Assembly (NCBI GenBank): GCA_000026125.1
Contig: CU207211.1
Location: 3,224,001 to 3,288,000, forward strand
Length of the DNA: 64,000 nt
From: Herminiimonas arsenicoxydans
GTDB lineage: Bacteria > Pseudomonadota > Gammaproteobacteria > Burkholderiales > Burkholderiaceae_D
Reading direction: 5' to 3'
Below the pieces are notes generated by a model, which was given only the letters and a program-made list of their open reading frames with translations, was not told the origin of the DNA and did no database searches. Below, piece by piece: positions 16,937 through 26,886 of this stretch. Position 1 is the stretch's first letter; the number at the start of each line of letters is the position of its first letter. The position numbers and the translations under genes are program-made.

Positions 16937-18016
16937 ATGAATTATCCAGAGATTCAACAAAAGACCTTTCTCGGTTTGCTGATCATCTTCTCGCTCGCCT
17001 TCATCGGCATCCTGCTGCCGTTTTACGGTGCGGTATTCTGGGCTGCGGTATTGGCCATACTGTTTTCGCCCTTCTATCGCAAGCTGCTGATCAAGATGAA
17101 TCAGCACAGCAATCTGGCCGCGCTGGCCACGCTGGGAATGTGCCTGGTGGTCGTCATCATTCCGCTGGTGCTGATCTCCATTTCTCTGGTGCACGAAGCA
17201 TCGGCGCTGTACGCCAACATACGCTCGGGACAAATCGATTTCGGCGTCTTTTTCCAAAAGGTCATCTCCGCCCTGCCAAGCTGGGTCGTCAGCCAGCTGG
17301 AGCGTTTCGGCCTGACCGACATGACCAGCCTGCAGGCCAAGCTGTCCAACGCAGCGGTGCAAGGCAGCGAGTTCATCACCAAGCAAGCCATCAGCATTGG
17401 GCAGAACACCTTCAACTTCCTGGTCAGCTTCACCATCATGCTGTACATCCTGTTCTTCCTGCTGCGCGACGGCGACAGGATTGCCACCCGCATCAAGCAG
17501 GCCGCACCGCTGAATGCCGAACATAAGCGTCTGCTGTTCAATAACCTGACCACCGCGATCCGCGCCACGGTCAAGGGCAACATCATCGTCGCCGCCGTGC
17601 AGGGCGCACTCGGCGGCATTGCCTTCTGGTTCCTCGGCGTACAAGGCGCCTTGCTGTGGGGAGTATTAATGGCCTTTCTTTCGCTGCTGCCTGCAGTCGG
17701 CGCCGCATTGATCTGGGTACCGGTGGCGATTTACTTCCTGCTGACGGGTGCGGTCTGGCAGGGTGTGACGCTGATTGCCTTCGGCGTGTTGGTCATCGGC
17801 CTGGTGGACAATATCCTGCGCCCTATGCTGGTCGGCAAGGATACCCAGTTGCCGGACTTCGTCGTGCTGATTTCCACCGTCGGCGGTATGGCCTGGCTGG
17901 GCTTGAACGGCTTCGTCATCGGTCCGGTGATTGCAGCCCTGTTCATCTCCCTGTGGGAGATCTTCTCTTCCGGAAAACAAAAGCAGGAAGCCGACAAGCT
18001 GCACAGGCCGGACTGA
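16937..18016 (+). CDS. AI-2E family permease (PerM/TqsA type)
   Basis: Membrane protein of 359 residues of the AI-2E transporter superfamily, which includes autoinducer-2 exporter TqsA and Na+/H+ antiporter-like members. The pattern is typical: two hydrophobic hairpins at the N-terminus, an amphipathic middle part (residues 90-140), then a dense C-terminal membrane bundle with VDNILRPMLVGKDTQLPDFVVLISTVGGMAWLGLNGFVIGPVIAAL, the family signature. The true substrate is unknown. ATG at 16937 is chosen; the ATG at 16907 is also possible, and neither has a strong ribosome binding site. Confidence 0.85.
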   Translation: MNYPEIQQKTFLGLLIIFSLAFIGILLPFYGAVFWAAVLAILFSPFYRKLLIKMNQHSNLAALATLGMCLVVVIIPLVLISISLVHEASALYANIRSGQIDFGVFFQKVISALPSWVVSQLERFGLTDMTSLQAKLSNAAVQGSEFITKQAISIGQNTFNFLVSFTIMLYILFFLLRDGDRIATRIKQAAPLNAEHKRLLFNNLTTAIRATVKGNIIVAAVQGALGGIAFWFLGVQGALLWGVLMAFLSLLPAVGAALIWVPVAIYFLLTGAVWQGVTLIAFGVLVIGLVDNILRPMLVGKDTQLPDFVVLISTVGGMAWLGLNGFVIGPVIAALFISLWEIFSSGKQKQEADKLHRPD

Positions 18017-18106
18017 TATTTGCGCGTGTCTCTGCGTGCCGGGGGTGATTGCCGATCACCTTGATCGTGTTCGCGTGATGGCGTGGATTTTTGCAGCAGA
18101 TGAAAA

Positions 18107-18134
18107 CGCCACTCCCGCAAGCACGGAAGTGGCG
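18107..18134 (-). terminator. Terminator of the hemerythrin-like gene
   Basis: CGCCACT (18107-18113) pairs with AGTGGCG (18128-18134), extended by CCG/CGG within. On the minus strand the stem is followed by TTTT, 19 bp past the stop of the hemerythrin-like gene. Confidence 0.7.
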
Positions 18135-18152
18135 ACGAGTTGCTCTTCCTTA

Positions 18153-18674
18153 TCAGGTCAGCTCAGCCATCAGTTCTTCCTTGCGCTCCATCATCTCTAC
18201 CGCCAATCCTTCCAGATCCATTTTGGCTTTGCGCGATTTGGGAAACATTTCAGTTTCCTCTTCTTCGACATGATGATTGATGTATTCGCTCAGGACCTTC
18301 ATCCGGGCATCGTACATGGGATCGTCACCTGACATTTCCTGTATCTGTGCGATCAGATCCTTGGCCGTTGCATGTTCCACTTCGGCTTCATTGAGCAGAT
18401 CATCGGCATGGATAGCGGCACGCGCCGCCGGATAAAAAATTTCCTCTTCGACGGTAGCGTGCACGGTCAGTTCTTCGCAGATCTGATGCGCAATATCGAC
18501 CTTGCCATCAATATCTTCTTTCTTGCTCAGCTTTTCGTATTCCTTGAAAAGCTTTTTCACCTTTTTATGATCATCAATCAAGAGCGTAATCGCATCCGGT
18601 CCGGCTGCCTTGGTGGCGGATTTGGCTGGCGATTTCCTGGCTGGCGTGGCGTTCGATTTGCTGGTGGTTGGCAT
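18153..18674 (-). CDS. Hemerythrin-type (HHE) domain protein with basic N-terminus
   Basis: 173 residues. Residues 29-160 form a hemerythrin-like four-helix bundle with iron-ligand candidates in LIDDHKKV, LTVHATVEEEIFYP, EVEHATAKDL and INHHVEEEETEMFP. Such proteins bind oxygen, NO or iron at a di-iron site. The first 25 residues (TTSKSNATPARKSPAKSATKAAG) are rich in Lys, Ala, Ser and Pro, like a histone H1 tail, so DNA or RNA association is possible. The ATG follows AGGAGGCAAG. It is a single-gene unit with its own terminator. Confidence 0.85.
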   Translation of the reverse strand: MPTTSKSNATPARKSPAKSATKAAGPDAITLLIDDHKKVKKLFKEYEKLSKKEDIDGKVDIAHQICEELTVHATVEEEIFYPAARAAIHADDLLNEAEVEHATAKDLIAQIQEMSGDDPMYDARMKVLSEYINHHVEEEETEMFPKSRKAKMDLEGLAVEMMERKEELMAELT

Positions 18675-18925
18675 CTTGCCTCCTACAGGTGGTTGCGGTT
18701 ATGGAAATATCGAATACTCTACTGTTGAGCCGGCTGCGTTTTAAGCACGCTTGCCAGCCACCGACTCGCCCCCCGGCATCTGCGAGTCTGACGCCAATGT
18801 AGTGCTGCGCCAGCCGCGCGCGTATCAGACAGCGACGCCAGTTGATGTAAGAATTTGCCGCCGTTGCCACGATTCAACATCGTCTCCCATGCACCCGGCA
18901 CGGCAAATCTGCGACAATTCCAACC

Positions 18926-19765
18926 ATGAACCAAATCGATTCCAATGCAGCAGACGCCCTGCTGCACACCGCCTTTTACCAATTTTCCCGACTGGACGAT
19001 GCCGACGCAGTGGCAATGCATTTACGCGCACTGACGCGTGATCTTCTGGGCAGCATTCTGGTTGCCGACGAAGGCATCAATGGCGTGCTGGCAGGCAAGA
19101 CTGGCGCAGTCAGCGCTTTCGAGCAGGCATTGCGTCACGATCCTTTTTTTCAGGGAAAATTCGCCGGCATCGCTTTCAAGCACAGCGCATGCGACACCGC
19201 GCCCTTTGCCCGCATGAAGGTGCACAGAAAATCGGAAATCGTTTATCTAGGCGTTGAAGGGGTGGATGCCGTAGGCAGAACCGGCATCGATGTCAGCCCG
19301 GAAGAATGGCGCGACCTGATTGCACAAGATGACGTGGTGGTGATCGACAATCGCAACAGCTTTGAATTCAAGCTCGGCAAATTCAGGAATGCCGTCGATC
19401 CCGGCGTCGACAATTTCCGCGACTTCCCAACATATATCGAACAGCATGTGCCGCAATGGAAAGCCGAAGGCAAACGGGTCGCCATGTATTGCACCGGCGG
19501 CATACGCTGCGAAAAAACCAGCGCCTGGATGCTGGATATGGGCGTGCCCGTATATCAACTCGAAGGTGGCGTGCTGAACTACTTCGAGAAAATGCCGGAT
19601 GCGGAAAAAGACTGGGAAGGCGAATGCTTCGTCTTCGACAACCGGATTGCGCTCGATACCAAATTGCAGGAAACCGCCACCACGCTGGAAGATGTATACG
19701 GTGGCGTGCCGGAATGGGAATGGCGCCTGCAGCGCGCCCGTCGTCTGGACGAAGACAGCGAGTGA
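18926..19765 (+). CDS. trhO: tRNA uridine-34 hydroxylase TrhO (rhodanese-like)
   Basis: 279 residues, homologous to E. coli YceA/TrhO, which hydroxylates uridine 34 of certain tRNAs with oxygen, the first step to 5-methoxyuridine-type wobble modifications. An N-terminal ferredoxin-like region precedes the rhodanese domain (residues 125-220). The active loop is CTGGIRCEKTSA with Cys189. The final 20 residues are polar. Its stop overlaps the GTG start of the pseudouridine synthase gene (GTGA), so two RNA-modifying enzymes are translationally coupled. Confidence 0.9.
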   Translation: MNQIDSNAADALLHTAFYQFSRLDDADAVAMHLRALTRDLLGSILVADEGINGVLAGKTGAVSAFEQALRHDPFFQGKFAGIAFKHSACDTAPFARMKVHRKSEIVYLGVEGVDAVGRTGIDVSPEEWRDLIAQDDVVVIDNRNSFEFKLGKFRNAVDPGVDNFRDFPTYIEQHVPQWKAEGKRVAMYCTGGIRCEKTSAWMLDMGVPVYQLEGGVLNYFEKMPDAEKDWEGECFVFDNRIALDTKLQETATTLEDVYGGVPEWEWRLQRARRLDEDSE

Positions 19766-20664
19766 GCAAGCTTGCCAAGCCGGCCAGCAGGAATGGCGTG
19801 GGACCCAGCAGCGTCGCCTTGCCGCCCGGGCAATGGCTAACCGTCATCGATTTTCTGGTGGAACATTTCCCCGCCATTCCGCGCAGCGAATGGATGACCC
19901 GCATGCAGCGCGGCGATGTGCTGGATGCACAAGGCCGGATTATTCACGTGGCCAGTGCTTATCAGCCGCACAGCAAGATTTTTTACTTCCGCAGTTTGCC
20001 GGAAGAAGCGCGCATACCGTTCGATGAAGTGGTGTTGTATCAGGATGATTATCTGGTTGCAGTCGACAAGCCGCACTTCCTGCCGGTGACGCCGGCCGGC
20101 CGCTATCTGCAGGAAACGCTGCTGGTAAGACTGAAGCGTTCGCTGAATATAGACACGCTGGCGCCCATGCACAGGATAGACCGCGACACTGCCGGACTGG
20201 TGCTGTTCACGATCCAGCCGCACACGCGCAATCTGTACCAAACCCTGTTTCGCGAACGCAGCGTCAGCAAACAGTACGAAGCCATCGCGCCGTACCGCGC
20301 CGATCTGGCCTTGCCGACCGTTTATCGCAGCCGTCTGCTGGAAAGCGCAGCCTTCATGAAGATGGAAGAAGTCGAAGGCGTGCCGAATGCAGAAACCGCC
20401 ATTGATCTGATGGAGGTTCAGGGTGCACTCGCACGTTACAGGCTGGAGCCGGTCAGCGGCCAGAAGCATCAGTTGCGCGCACACATGGCGGCGCTAGGCA
20501 TGCCTATCGTCAACGACCGCATTTATCCGGAGCTGTATCCGGACGAAGGTGCAGAACAGGATTACAGCCAGCCGCTGAAGTTGCTGGCGAAGACCATTTC
20601 TTTCACCGATCCGATTTCACGGCAGCTGCGTCAGTTCGAAAGCCGGCAACATCTATCGTTTTAG
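19762..20664 (+). CDS. RluA-family pseudouridine synthase
   Basis: Converts uridine to pseudouridine in tRNA or rRNA. From the GTG at 19762 it has 300 residues. Catalytic Asp140 is in HRIDRDTAGLVLF, the RluA-family motif, and KQYEAI and QKHQLRAHMAALGMPIVND follow. The N-terminal 60 residues resemble an S4-like segment but lack a clear RNA-binding signature. The GTG overlaps the trhO stop by GTGA, which decides this start although the frame is open much further upstream inside trhO. Target site cannot be read from the sequence. Confidence 0.9.
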   Translation: MSKLAKPASRNGVGPSSVALPPGQWLTVIDFLVEHFPAIPRSEWMTRMQRGDVLDAQGRIIHVASAYQPHSKIFYFRSLPEEARIPFDEVVLYQDDYLVAVDKPHFLPVTPAGRYLQETLLVRLKRSLNIDTLAPMHRIDRDTAGLVLFTIQPHTRNLYQTLFRERSVSKQYEAIAPYRADLALPTVYRSRLLESAAFMKMEEVEGVPNAETAIDLMEVQGALARYRLEPVSGQKHQLRAHMAALGMPIVNDRIYPELYPDEGAEQDYSQPLKLLAKTISFTDPISRQLRQFESRQHLSF

Positions 20665-20719
20665 CAGCGCGCTGAAATATCCCTTACACTGCGCCCCTCA
20701 CATCTGCCGAAAGAACACC

Positions 20720-20947
20720 ATGTCACTGCACACCGCAGGCAGCTTTATTGCAAATCTGATTAGTCCGCTGGCGAACTGGATCTCCGAAAAAATCGCCGGT
20801 CGCTTGGGCGAAAGTAATTCGGCATTACGAAAAGCAGTCATTCACAGCCTGGCTTTCATCCTGCTCTTGATCCCCGTTACGCTGCTCGCAGTCGCAATGG
20901 TGGGCATGGCTATTTTCAGCTTCCAAATGCTGAGCGCCTCCTTCTGA
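20720..20947 (+). CDS. Small membrane protein, unknown
   Basis: 75 residues; not recognised. The N-terminal half is amphipathic (FIANLISPLANWISEKIAGRLGESNSALRKAV) and the C-terminal half is one or two membrane segments (SLAFILLLIPVTLLAVAMVGMAIFSFQML). A modest ribosome binding site (GAAAGAAC) precedes the ATG by 6 bases. It sits between the pseudouridine synthase gene and the convergent opgH. Coding potential is plausible from the clean hydrophobic pattern. Confidence 0.55.
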   Translation: MSLHTAGSFIANLISPLANWISEKIAGRLGESNSALRKAVIHSLAFILLLIPVTLLAVAMVGMAIFSFQMLSASF

Positions 20948-20970
20948 TTTCAGCGTTTTACCACCTTGTT

Positions 20971-23484
20971 TTACGCCGCATGCCGCAGAGCATGCGCAAT
21001 GGCTTTATGTGCCGGCGCAGGGGATTTCGGCCGCAATCTCGCCGCCCAGTCCGCATGCGCCTGATCTGAAGTCCACACCGCCAGATGCAGTTGCGATAGA
21101 TGCAGCGGATCGCTCAGCAGACTATTCTTTTGCGCATCCGCCAGTGCAGACGGCCCACCCAGCAAAGCAGTACGTACCATATCGGCGCTGATTTTTTGCG
21201 CAGCCGGCGAGCGTCGCTGATGCAATTTGCTGCTCGCACACATCACCCCATTGAAACGCGGCTCGACAACTGCAGCGATGAAGTCCGGTGCGGGCGGTGT
21301 CGCTTTCACATGCGCAACCGTCGCCAGCAACTCCACCGGCGGTTCTGCTTCTTCCGGAATCAAAAACAAATTCTGCTTGCGGAAACGCAAACCGTTAGAC
21401 ACCTTGCTGGAATAAATCGAGATCGGGATCGCCACCGCCAGCGAACCGACAATAGGCAGCAACCACGGCAGGAAAGTCGGGTTCAGCCAGAACACGGCAG
21501 CGCCCCAAGCCAGACCCAGCAAGGTATGCAAGCCATGATGGCGAAACGCTTCGCCCGGACTGGTTTCTGCATCTTCGCGCGGCGGCGATTTCCAGCGCAA
21601 GGCCCAACCCATGAAGGCAGCGATCACGAAATGGGTGTGGAACAGCATGCGCACCGGCGCCAGCAGCATCGAGAAAAACATTTCGATCAGGACGCTGAAC
21701 AGCAAACGCATGCGGCCGCCGAACTGCTTGGCACCCTGTATGCAAATCAGCACGGCGCTCAGTATTTTCGGTAGGAACAACAGCGTGGCGGTGGCGCTGA
21801 ACAGCGCCAGGGCTTTTTCCGGATGCCATTGCGGCCAGTTGGGAAACAGCTGCCACGGCTCGGTGAAGTATGTCGGATCGGTCAGCGTATGCTGCGCCAG
21901 CAGGCCGGTGGATAGTATCAGGAACAGGAACCACAGCGGCGCCGACAGGTAAGCCATCACGCCGGTGACGAATACGGCGCGATGCACCGAATGCATGCCG
22001 CGCGACAGGAACAGGCGGAAGTTCATCAGGTTGCCCTGGCACCAGCGGCGGTCGCGTTTCAATTCATCCAGCAGATTCGGCGGCATCTCTTCGTAACTGC
22101 CATCCAGGTCGTAGGCGATCCAGACTTTCCAGCCGGCGCGCCGCATCAAGGCCGCTTCGATGAAATCGTGAGAAAGAATTTCACCGGCGAACGGGCCTTT
22201 GCCCGGCAGCAACGCGAGTGCGCAGTGTTCGATGAAGGGCTTCAGGCGGATGATCGCGTTATGCCCCCAGTAATGCGATTCGCCGAGCTGCCAGTAATGC
22301 AGGCCGGCGGTAAACAAAGGTCCGTACACGCGGGTGGAGAATTGCTGGATGCGCGCATACAAGGTATCGCGACCGGCCGCACGCGGCGCGGTCTGGATAA
22401 TGCCGGCGTCAGGATTGGCTTCCATCGATTGCACCAGCTTGCTCAGGCAGGCGCCGCTCATCACGCTATCTGCATCCAGCACGACCATGTAGCGATAGTT
22501 GTTGCCCCAGCGACGGCAAAAATCATCGATATTGCCGCTCTTGCGCCGCACGCGACGCTGCCGGCGGCGATAGTAGATGCGGCCGAAACCGTCCACTGCC
22601 TTGCAGAGTGCCGCCCACGCCGCCACTTCCGCCGCACAGATATCGCTGTTGCCGCTGTCGCTCAAAATGAAAAAATCGAAACGAGCGAGCTGGCCGGTTT
22701 TCTGCACCGATTCGTAGGTCGCGCGCAAACCGGCGAACACGCGCGCCACATCTTCATTACAGATGGGCATCACGATGGCAGTTCGGGCATCGGCTGCGAT
22801 CGCGCCGTCGGCGACGGCAGTTTTTGAAATCAGATATGGATCCTTGCCGCGCGCCAGCAGGATGAAGCCGGTCATCGCCGTCCAGAAGCCGGCCGAGACC
22901 CAGCAGAACAGCAAGGCGAACAGCGCCAGCATCGCGATCTCCAGCCATTCCTTGCCCTGATAAGGCAGCACGCGGCTCATGTAATACGTGGCGAGCGCGG
23001 TTTGCCCCAGCATCAGCAACAGCAGCACCAGACGCCGCATGCCGCCGCTTACGGTATTGTCTTCTGCCGGCGGGGCAGCCGCAGCAGTTGCATCCGCGGC
23101 TTGCGCACGTCCGAACAGTGTCTGGAACCAGCGCTTGACGGGATTCAGTGTGCCCCACGGATGCGGCACCATGGAGGCACGATGGACAGGCGGCGCCACG
23201 CACAACTGCGCAGGGTCTTTTCCCCGATCCGCATCGTCATGTCCGCAGCACAGCGCCGCCTGCCCAAGCGCCAGTTGTACGCGTGCCGCGACCGAACCAT
23301 AGGCCGGATTGCCGGCATCGGCATTATTCTGCGCCAGGATGTGATGCAGCCGCGTCATTGCGTCATGCGTCGATAACGCAGGCTTCTCTGCCAGTTGCAC
23401 TTCGATGCCGTCACGTACCGCCGGCGGCAGCGACAGGCGATCCAGATAATGCCGGCACGGCAAGGGAATAAGCGGCGCGTCCAT
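20971..23484 (-). CDS. opgH: Glucans biosynthesis glucosyltransferase H
   Basis: Inner-membrane GT2 glucosyltransferase of 837 residues that makes the beta-1,2 backbone of osmoregulated periplasmic glucans from UDP-glucose. Visible features: TM helices near residues 135-205, a cytosolic GT2 domain starting [35 protein letters not shown] (acidic DxD-type), ETAL-like and the QxxRW motif as [11 protein letters not shown], then a C-terminal membrane bundle. The ATG at 23484 overlaps the opgG stop (TAATG), so translation is coupled; the frame is open nine codons further upstream. Confidence 0.93.
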   Translation of the reverse strand: MDAPLIPLPCRHYLDRLSLPPAVRDGIEVQLAEKPALSTHDAMTRLHHILAQNNADAGNPAYGSVAARVQLALGQAALCCGHDDADRGKDPAQLCVAPPVHRASMVPHPWGTLNPVKRWFQTLFGRAQAADATAAAAPPAEDNTVSGGMRRLVLLLLMLGQTALATYYMSRVLPYQGKEWLEIAMLALFALLFCWVSAGFWTAMTGFILLARGKDPYLISKTAVADGAIAADARTAIVMPICNEDVARVFAGLRATYESVQKTGQLARFDFFILSDSGNSDICAAEVAAWAALCKAVDGFGRIYYRRRQRRVRRKSGNIDDFCRRWGNNYRYMVVLDADSVMSGACLSKLVQSMEANPDAGIIQTAPRAAGRDTLYARIQQFSTRVYGPLFTAGLHYWQLGESHYWGHNAIIRLKPFIEHCALALLPGKGPFAGEILSHDFIEAALMRRAGWKVWIAYDLDGSYEEMPPNLLDELKRDRRWCQGNLMNFRLFLSRGMHSVHRAVFVTGVMAYLSAPLWFLFLILSTGLLAQHTLTDPTYFTEPWQLFPNWPQWHPEKALALFSATATLLFLPKILSAVLICIQGAKQFGGRMRLLFSVLIEMFFSMLLAPVRMLFHTHFVIAAFMGWALRWKSPPREDAETSPGEAFRHHGLHTLLGLAWGAAVFWLNPTFLPWLLPIVGSLAVAIPISIYSSKVSNGLRFRKQNLFLIPEEAEPPVELLATVAHVKATPPAPDFIAAVVEPRFNGVMCASSKLHQRRSPAAQKISADMVRTALLGGPSALADAQKNSLLSDPLHLSQLHLAVWTSDQAHADWAARLRPKSPAPAHKAIAHALRHAA

Positions 23485-25016
23485 TAATCCGCCGGCAAGA
23501 TGTAACTCCACGTTTCCGACAGAGTGGTGTTGACGGTGTGCAGGAAGCCGCGCAATTCAACCGGTTTCTTGTCATCCACGCGCCGTATCCGCAACGCTGC
23601 GCGCCAGCCGCCGGTAGCAGGATTCTGCACTACATGCGATTCCAGGATTTCACCATTGCTGTCGGCTGAGACCCGCACGTCGATTTTTGCATCCTTGGGC
23701 AGCTTCTTGAATATGGGGCCTTCAAAATCGACGAACAGGGCAATGCTGTCATCCGGTTTGCGCAAATAGCCATGTCCTCGTCTGGTCTGCGTGACCCATG
23801 ACAAGGGCGGCACTTTTTGCGCACCCTTGTGCCATGACATTCGATAGTCGAAATTGATGGGCTGGCCGGGTTTCGGCAACTGATCCGGCACCCAGTAGGA
23901 AACGATGTTGTCGTTGAATTCATTGGGCGTCGGTATCTGCACCAGCTCCACGCGGCCGGCACCCCATTTCCCCATCGGCTCCACCCATGCGCTGGGACGC
24001 GCTTCGTAACGCGCTTCCAGGTCTTCATAATTAGCCTGCTTTTCATCGCGCTGCATCAAGCCGAAGCCGGCTGGATTGCTCAAGGTGTAGGAAGTCACCA
24101 GCAACCGCTTGGGATTGACCAGCGGCCGCCAGATCCATTCGCCGGTGCCGGATTGAATCGACAAGCCGTCCGAGTCATGTACTTCAGGACGATAGTCTTC
24201 CACTGCTGCGCGCTGGTTTTCACCGAAGAAATACATGCTGGTCAAGGGAGCGATGCCGAGCTTGCTGACGTTTTCACGCAGGTACAACTGCGATTTGACT
24301 TCGGTTATCGTTTGCTCGCCGGGCTTGACGATAAAACGATAGGCGCCGGACACGCGTCGGGAATCCAGCAGGGCATAGATCGTCAGCTGCTTGCTGTTGG
24401 CGGCAGGCCGCTCGATCCAGAATTCCACAAAACGCGGAAATTCCTCGCCCGAGTTCAGCGCCGTATCCACCGCCAGTCCGCGCGCGGACAAGCCGTAGAT
24501 CTGCTGCTTGCCGACTGCGCGCAGATAACTGGCGCCGAGAAAGACCACCAGCTCATCCTTGTAGGTCGGTTTGTTGAGCGCGTAATGCACGCGAAAACCG
24601 GAAAAGCCCGCGTGCTTCAAATCCTGCGCGCTTAATTTGTTGGCACCGTAATCGAAGGCGCGCGCATCGAAAGGAATCGGCCGCGCACGATTGCCGGTGA
24701 CTTCATTGATCTTGACCGCGCTTTCAAATTGCCGCCCCTGATGGAAGAAAGTCAGCTCGAACGGTAATTTGGCGCTACGCCAGTAAGCGCTTTCGCGCTT
24801 GTAACGGATGTCGCGATATTGATCGTAGTCCAGATTCTCCAGACCTTTGGAAATGTTCTTTTGCGGCTCCTTGTAGGAGGTGGCCGCCAGTTGCTTCGCC
24901 CTCTTTGCGACATCGTTAAAGTCGAAGGCCAGCGCCGGTACACAGGGGATAAAGGAAAGGGCCAGCAGCAACATGCCTGACTGCGCCCGCGTGCTTATAA
25001 AAAAATTCTGCAACAT
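23484..25016 (-). CDS. opgG: Glucans biosynthesis protein G, periplasmic
   Basis: 510 residues, needed for branching or release of osmoregulated periplasmic glucans. A signal peptide ([30 protein letters not shown]) leads into the mature protein starting [14 protein letters not shown], a hallmark of OpgG. Two beta-sandwich domains follow; [22 protein letters not shown] and [27 protein letters not shown] are family motifs. The ATG at 25016 is chosen because the upstream in-frame start at 25067 puts 17 residues before the signal. First gene of opgGH. Confidence 0.93.
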   Translation of the reverse strand: MLQNFFISTRAQSGMLLLALSFIPCVPALAFDFNDVAKRAKQLAATSYKEPQKNISKGLENLDYDQYRDIRYKRESAYWRSAKLPFELTFFHQGRQFESAVKINEVTGNRARPIPFDARAFDYGANKLSAQDLKHAGFSGFRVHYALNKPTYKDELVVFLGASYLRAVGKQQIYGLSARGLAVDTALNSGEEFPRFVEFWIERPAANSKQLTIYALLDSRRVSGAYRFIVKPGEQTITEVKSQLYLRENVSKLGIAPLTSMYFFGENQRAAVEDYRPEVHDSDGLSIQSGTGEWIWRPLVNPKRLLVTSYTLSNPAGFGLMQRDEKQANYEDLEARYEARPSAWVEPMGKWGAGRVELVQIPTPNEFNDNIVSYWVPDQLPKPGQPINFDYRMSWHKGAQKVPPLSWVTQTRRGHGYLRKPDDSIALFVDFEGPIFKKLPKDAKIDVRVSADSNGEILESHVVQNPATGGWRAALRIRRVDDKKPVELRGFLHTVNTTLSETWSYILPAD

Positions 25017-25408
25017 ATTTTCCAACCTATACAAACCTGGCAACTGCACATACCGACCCGGCTTCACCGGAGAAACGCAAACGGTTGCCGAATGACCGCC
25101 GTCACAATGCCATCTGGAATGAAAATGATTTTTCGGGGAATAGCGTCATCCCGGCGTGAAACGTCTGTTTCTATTGGATGCGCCTGTCTAGCCAATGGGA
25201 TTGCATGCTGTCAATAAAGTTCCGCTATCGGGCACGCTTTGCATATTCCAGCAGAATTTCCTGATGGCACATTGCATGCCATCGAATGCCGAGCGCCAAA
25301 TAAAGTAAGGCGTTAGCGCCATACAAAAAGAGGATGTTGTTTCTTAACCCGCCTACGCCCGGTCGTGGGCCGGCATACGTATTGCGACAGCATCGACGCC
25401 ATATATGT
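25017..25408. other. 392-bp spacer upstream of opgG
   Basis: No confident gene. A minus-strand frame 25225-25428 could encode a 67-residue peptide with a hydrophobic centre (NNILFLYGANALLYLALGIRW), but I see no ribosome binding site or family and it overlaps the next gene. A half-palindrome of the GTCATCCCGGC type lies at 25146-25156. Confidence 0.4.
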
Positions 25409-25747
25409 TCACGCCTGCCACACGCCATACCCCGCTTCGCGCAAGCCTATGCCGAGCTCCACTTCCATCTCGCACGCAGCCTCATATGGCATCGGGTTAT
25501 AGACCGCATACAGTTCGGGCAGCAGGCGCAGGCCGAATTTTTGAACGTATTGATTGCTCTGGATACCAGCCTTGTGCTTGTCGAAACGCAGGTCCGGGTC
25601 GAGTCCCGTCATGCCGACGTAGACGCACGGCTGGCCGGGAATGTAGTCGGGATTGGCTTTCCGGAAACGCGGTTCGTACAGCACATCGGGCGACAGCTCG
25701 ATGACATAGACGTGGTGGTGATGGCGACGCGACATGGGATTCTGCAT
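25409..25747 (-). CDS. GIY-YIG-like small protein
   Basis: About 112 residues. The sequence HHVYVIELSPDVL ... PCVYVGMTGLDPDLRFDKHKAGIQSNQYVQKFGLRLLPELY has the layout of a GIY-YIG nuclease domain: VYVIEL for the first strand, VYVGMT for the second, then an Arg and His. The catalytic glutamate could be in YEAACEMEVELGIGLREAGYGV near the C-terminus. Function is unknown; some databases carry such proteins under a misleading ribose-5-phosphate isomerase label. Start is uncertain (ATG 25747 or 25735). Divergent from yihY. Confidence 0.6.
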   Translation of the reverse strand: MQNPMSRRHHHHVYVIELSPDVLYEPRFRKANPDYIPGQPCVYVGMTGLDPDLRFDKHKAGIQSNQYVQKFGLRLLPELYAVYNPMPYEAACEMEVELGIGLREAGYGVWQA

Positions 25748-25897
25748 AAAACACAAACGTGTCGCCAGCATAGCAGGCCGCACAACATGACGCCGCATCA
25801 CAGCGGCTATCATGGAAAGCACACGCACTATCGGTACAATCTGTACAGACGCCGCATCATCCGCACCGCCGCTCATCAGCCAGAAAGAAAATTCGCA

Positions 25898-26794
25898 ATG
25901 CAAGAAAACCATCTACAGCAGGCTTGGTCGCTGACCAAAGAAGCCGTGCAGGCATGGGTCGACGACTTTGCTCCCAGCATGGGCGCCGCGCTGGCCTACT
26001 ACACGATTTTTTCGCTGGCGCCTATGCTGATCATCGTGATTGCGATTGCCGGTTTCTTCTTTGGACAAACCACGGCACAGGGTGAAATCATCCTGCAATT
26101 GCGCGGCATGGTGGGCGACACGGGCGCCGCGGCAGTAGAAGGCTTGCTGAAATCCGTCAGCAAGCCGGGCCAGGGCATCATCGCCGCCACGCTCGGCATC
26201 CTGACGCTGATGATAGGGGCGACGGCAGTATTTGGCGAATTGCAAAGCGCGCTGGACCGGATCTGGAAAGTACCGCCGGAAGCCAAGGGCGGCATCTGGA
26301 AAATGCTGCGCAAACGCCTGCTGTCCTTCGGCATGATCATGGGGCTGGGCTTCATGCTGCTGGTGTCGCTGATTCTGAGCGCCGCACTGGCCGCGCTCGG
26401 CAAATGGTGGGGTGACGTCCTCGGCACCTGGAACATCGTGCTGCAGGTGTTGAATATGGCCGTATCGTTTGGCGTCGTTACCGCCCTGTTCGCACTGATC
26501 TACAAATTCATGCCGCGTGCGACCATACCGTGGCGCGATGTCTGGGTCGGCGCGGGGGTGACCGCCCTGCTGTTCACGCTGGGGAAATTCCTGATCGGCC
26601 TGTATCTGGGCAAAACCAATATGGCGTCCGGTTTCGGTGCCGCCGGTTCCCTGGTCATACTGTTGGCATGGATTTATTATTCGGCGCAGATTTTCCTGTT
26701 GGGCGCTGAATTTACCTGGGTGTTTTCGCAACGACGTCTGGCGCGCATGACGACAGAAAGTTCGCCCGCATCACAAATTTCCGGCGCGGAATAA
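25898..26794 (+). CDS. YihY/BrkB family membrane protein
   Basis: 298 residues of the YihY (UPF0761, formerly called RNase BN) family. Six membrane segments are visible and the family signatures PSMGAALAYYTIFSLAPMLIIVIAIAGFFFG and ASGFGAAGSLVILLAWIYYSAQIFLLGAEFTWV are intact. No RNase activity is expected; a transport role has been proposed. The ATG at 25898 is preferred, as the frame continues upstream through a region that belongs to the opposite-strand gene. Same direction as the DUF418 gene 92 bp downstream. Confidence 0.85.
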   Translation: MQENHLQQAWSLTKEAVQAWVDDFAPSMGAALAYYTIFSLAPMLIIVIAIAGFFFGQTTAQGEIILQLRGMVGDTGAAAVEGLLKSVSKPGQGIIAATLGILTLMIGATAVFGELQSALDRIWKVPPEAKGGIWKMLRKRLLSFGMIMGLGFMLLVSLILSAALAALGKWWGDVLGTWNIVLQVLNMAVSFGVVTALFALIYKFMPRATIPWRDVWVGAGVTALLFTLGKFLIGLYLGKTNMASGFGAAGSLVILLAWIYYSAQIFLLGAEFTWVFSQRRLARMTTESSPASQISGAE

Positions 26795-26886
26795 AATCGC
26801 CGCTTCGTGCAACAGAGCGCACCACGATGCCGCCTGTTTTTATTTTCCGGCAACAGATCGTCAGTACAGCATACACACAGGTAACG

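Noticed and set aside
19456..19761. Longer pseudouridine synthase starting inside trhO
   Set aside because: The extra 102 codons are a shadow of trhO; the GTG at 19762 overlaps the trhO stop and gives the family length.
25225..25428. Small minus-strand peptide gene of 67 codons
   Set aside because: No ribosome binding site, overlaps the GIY-YIG-like gene, and no recognisable family; mentioned in the spacer entry only.
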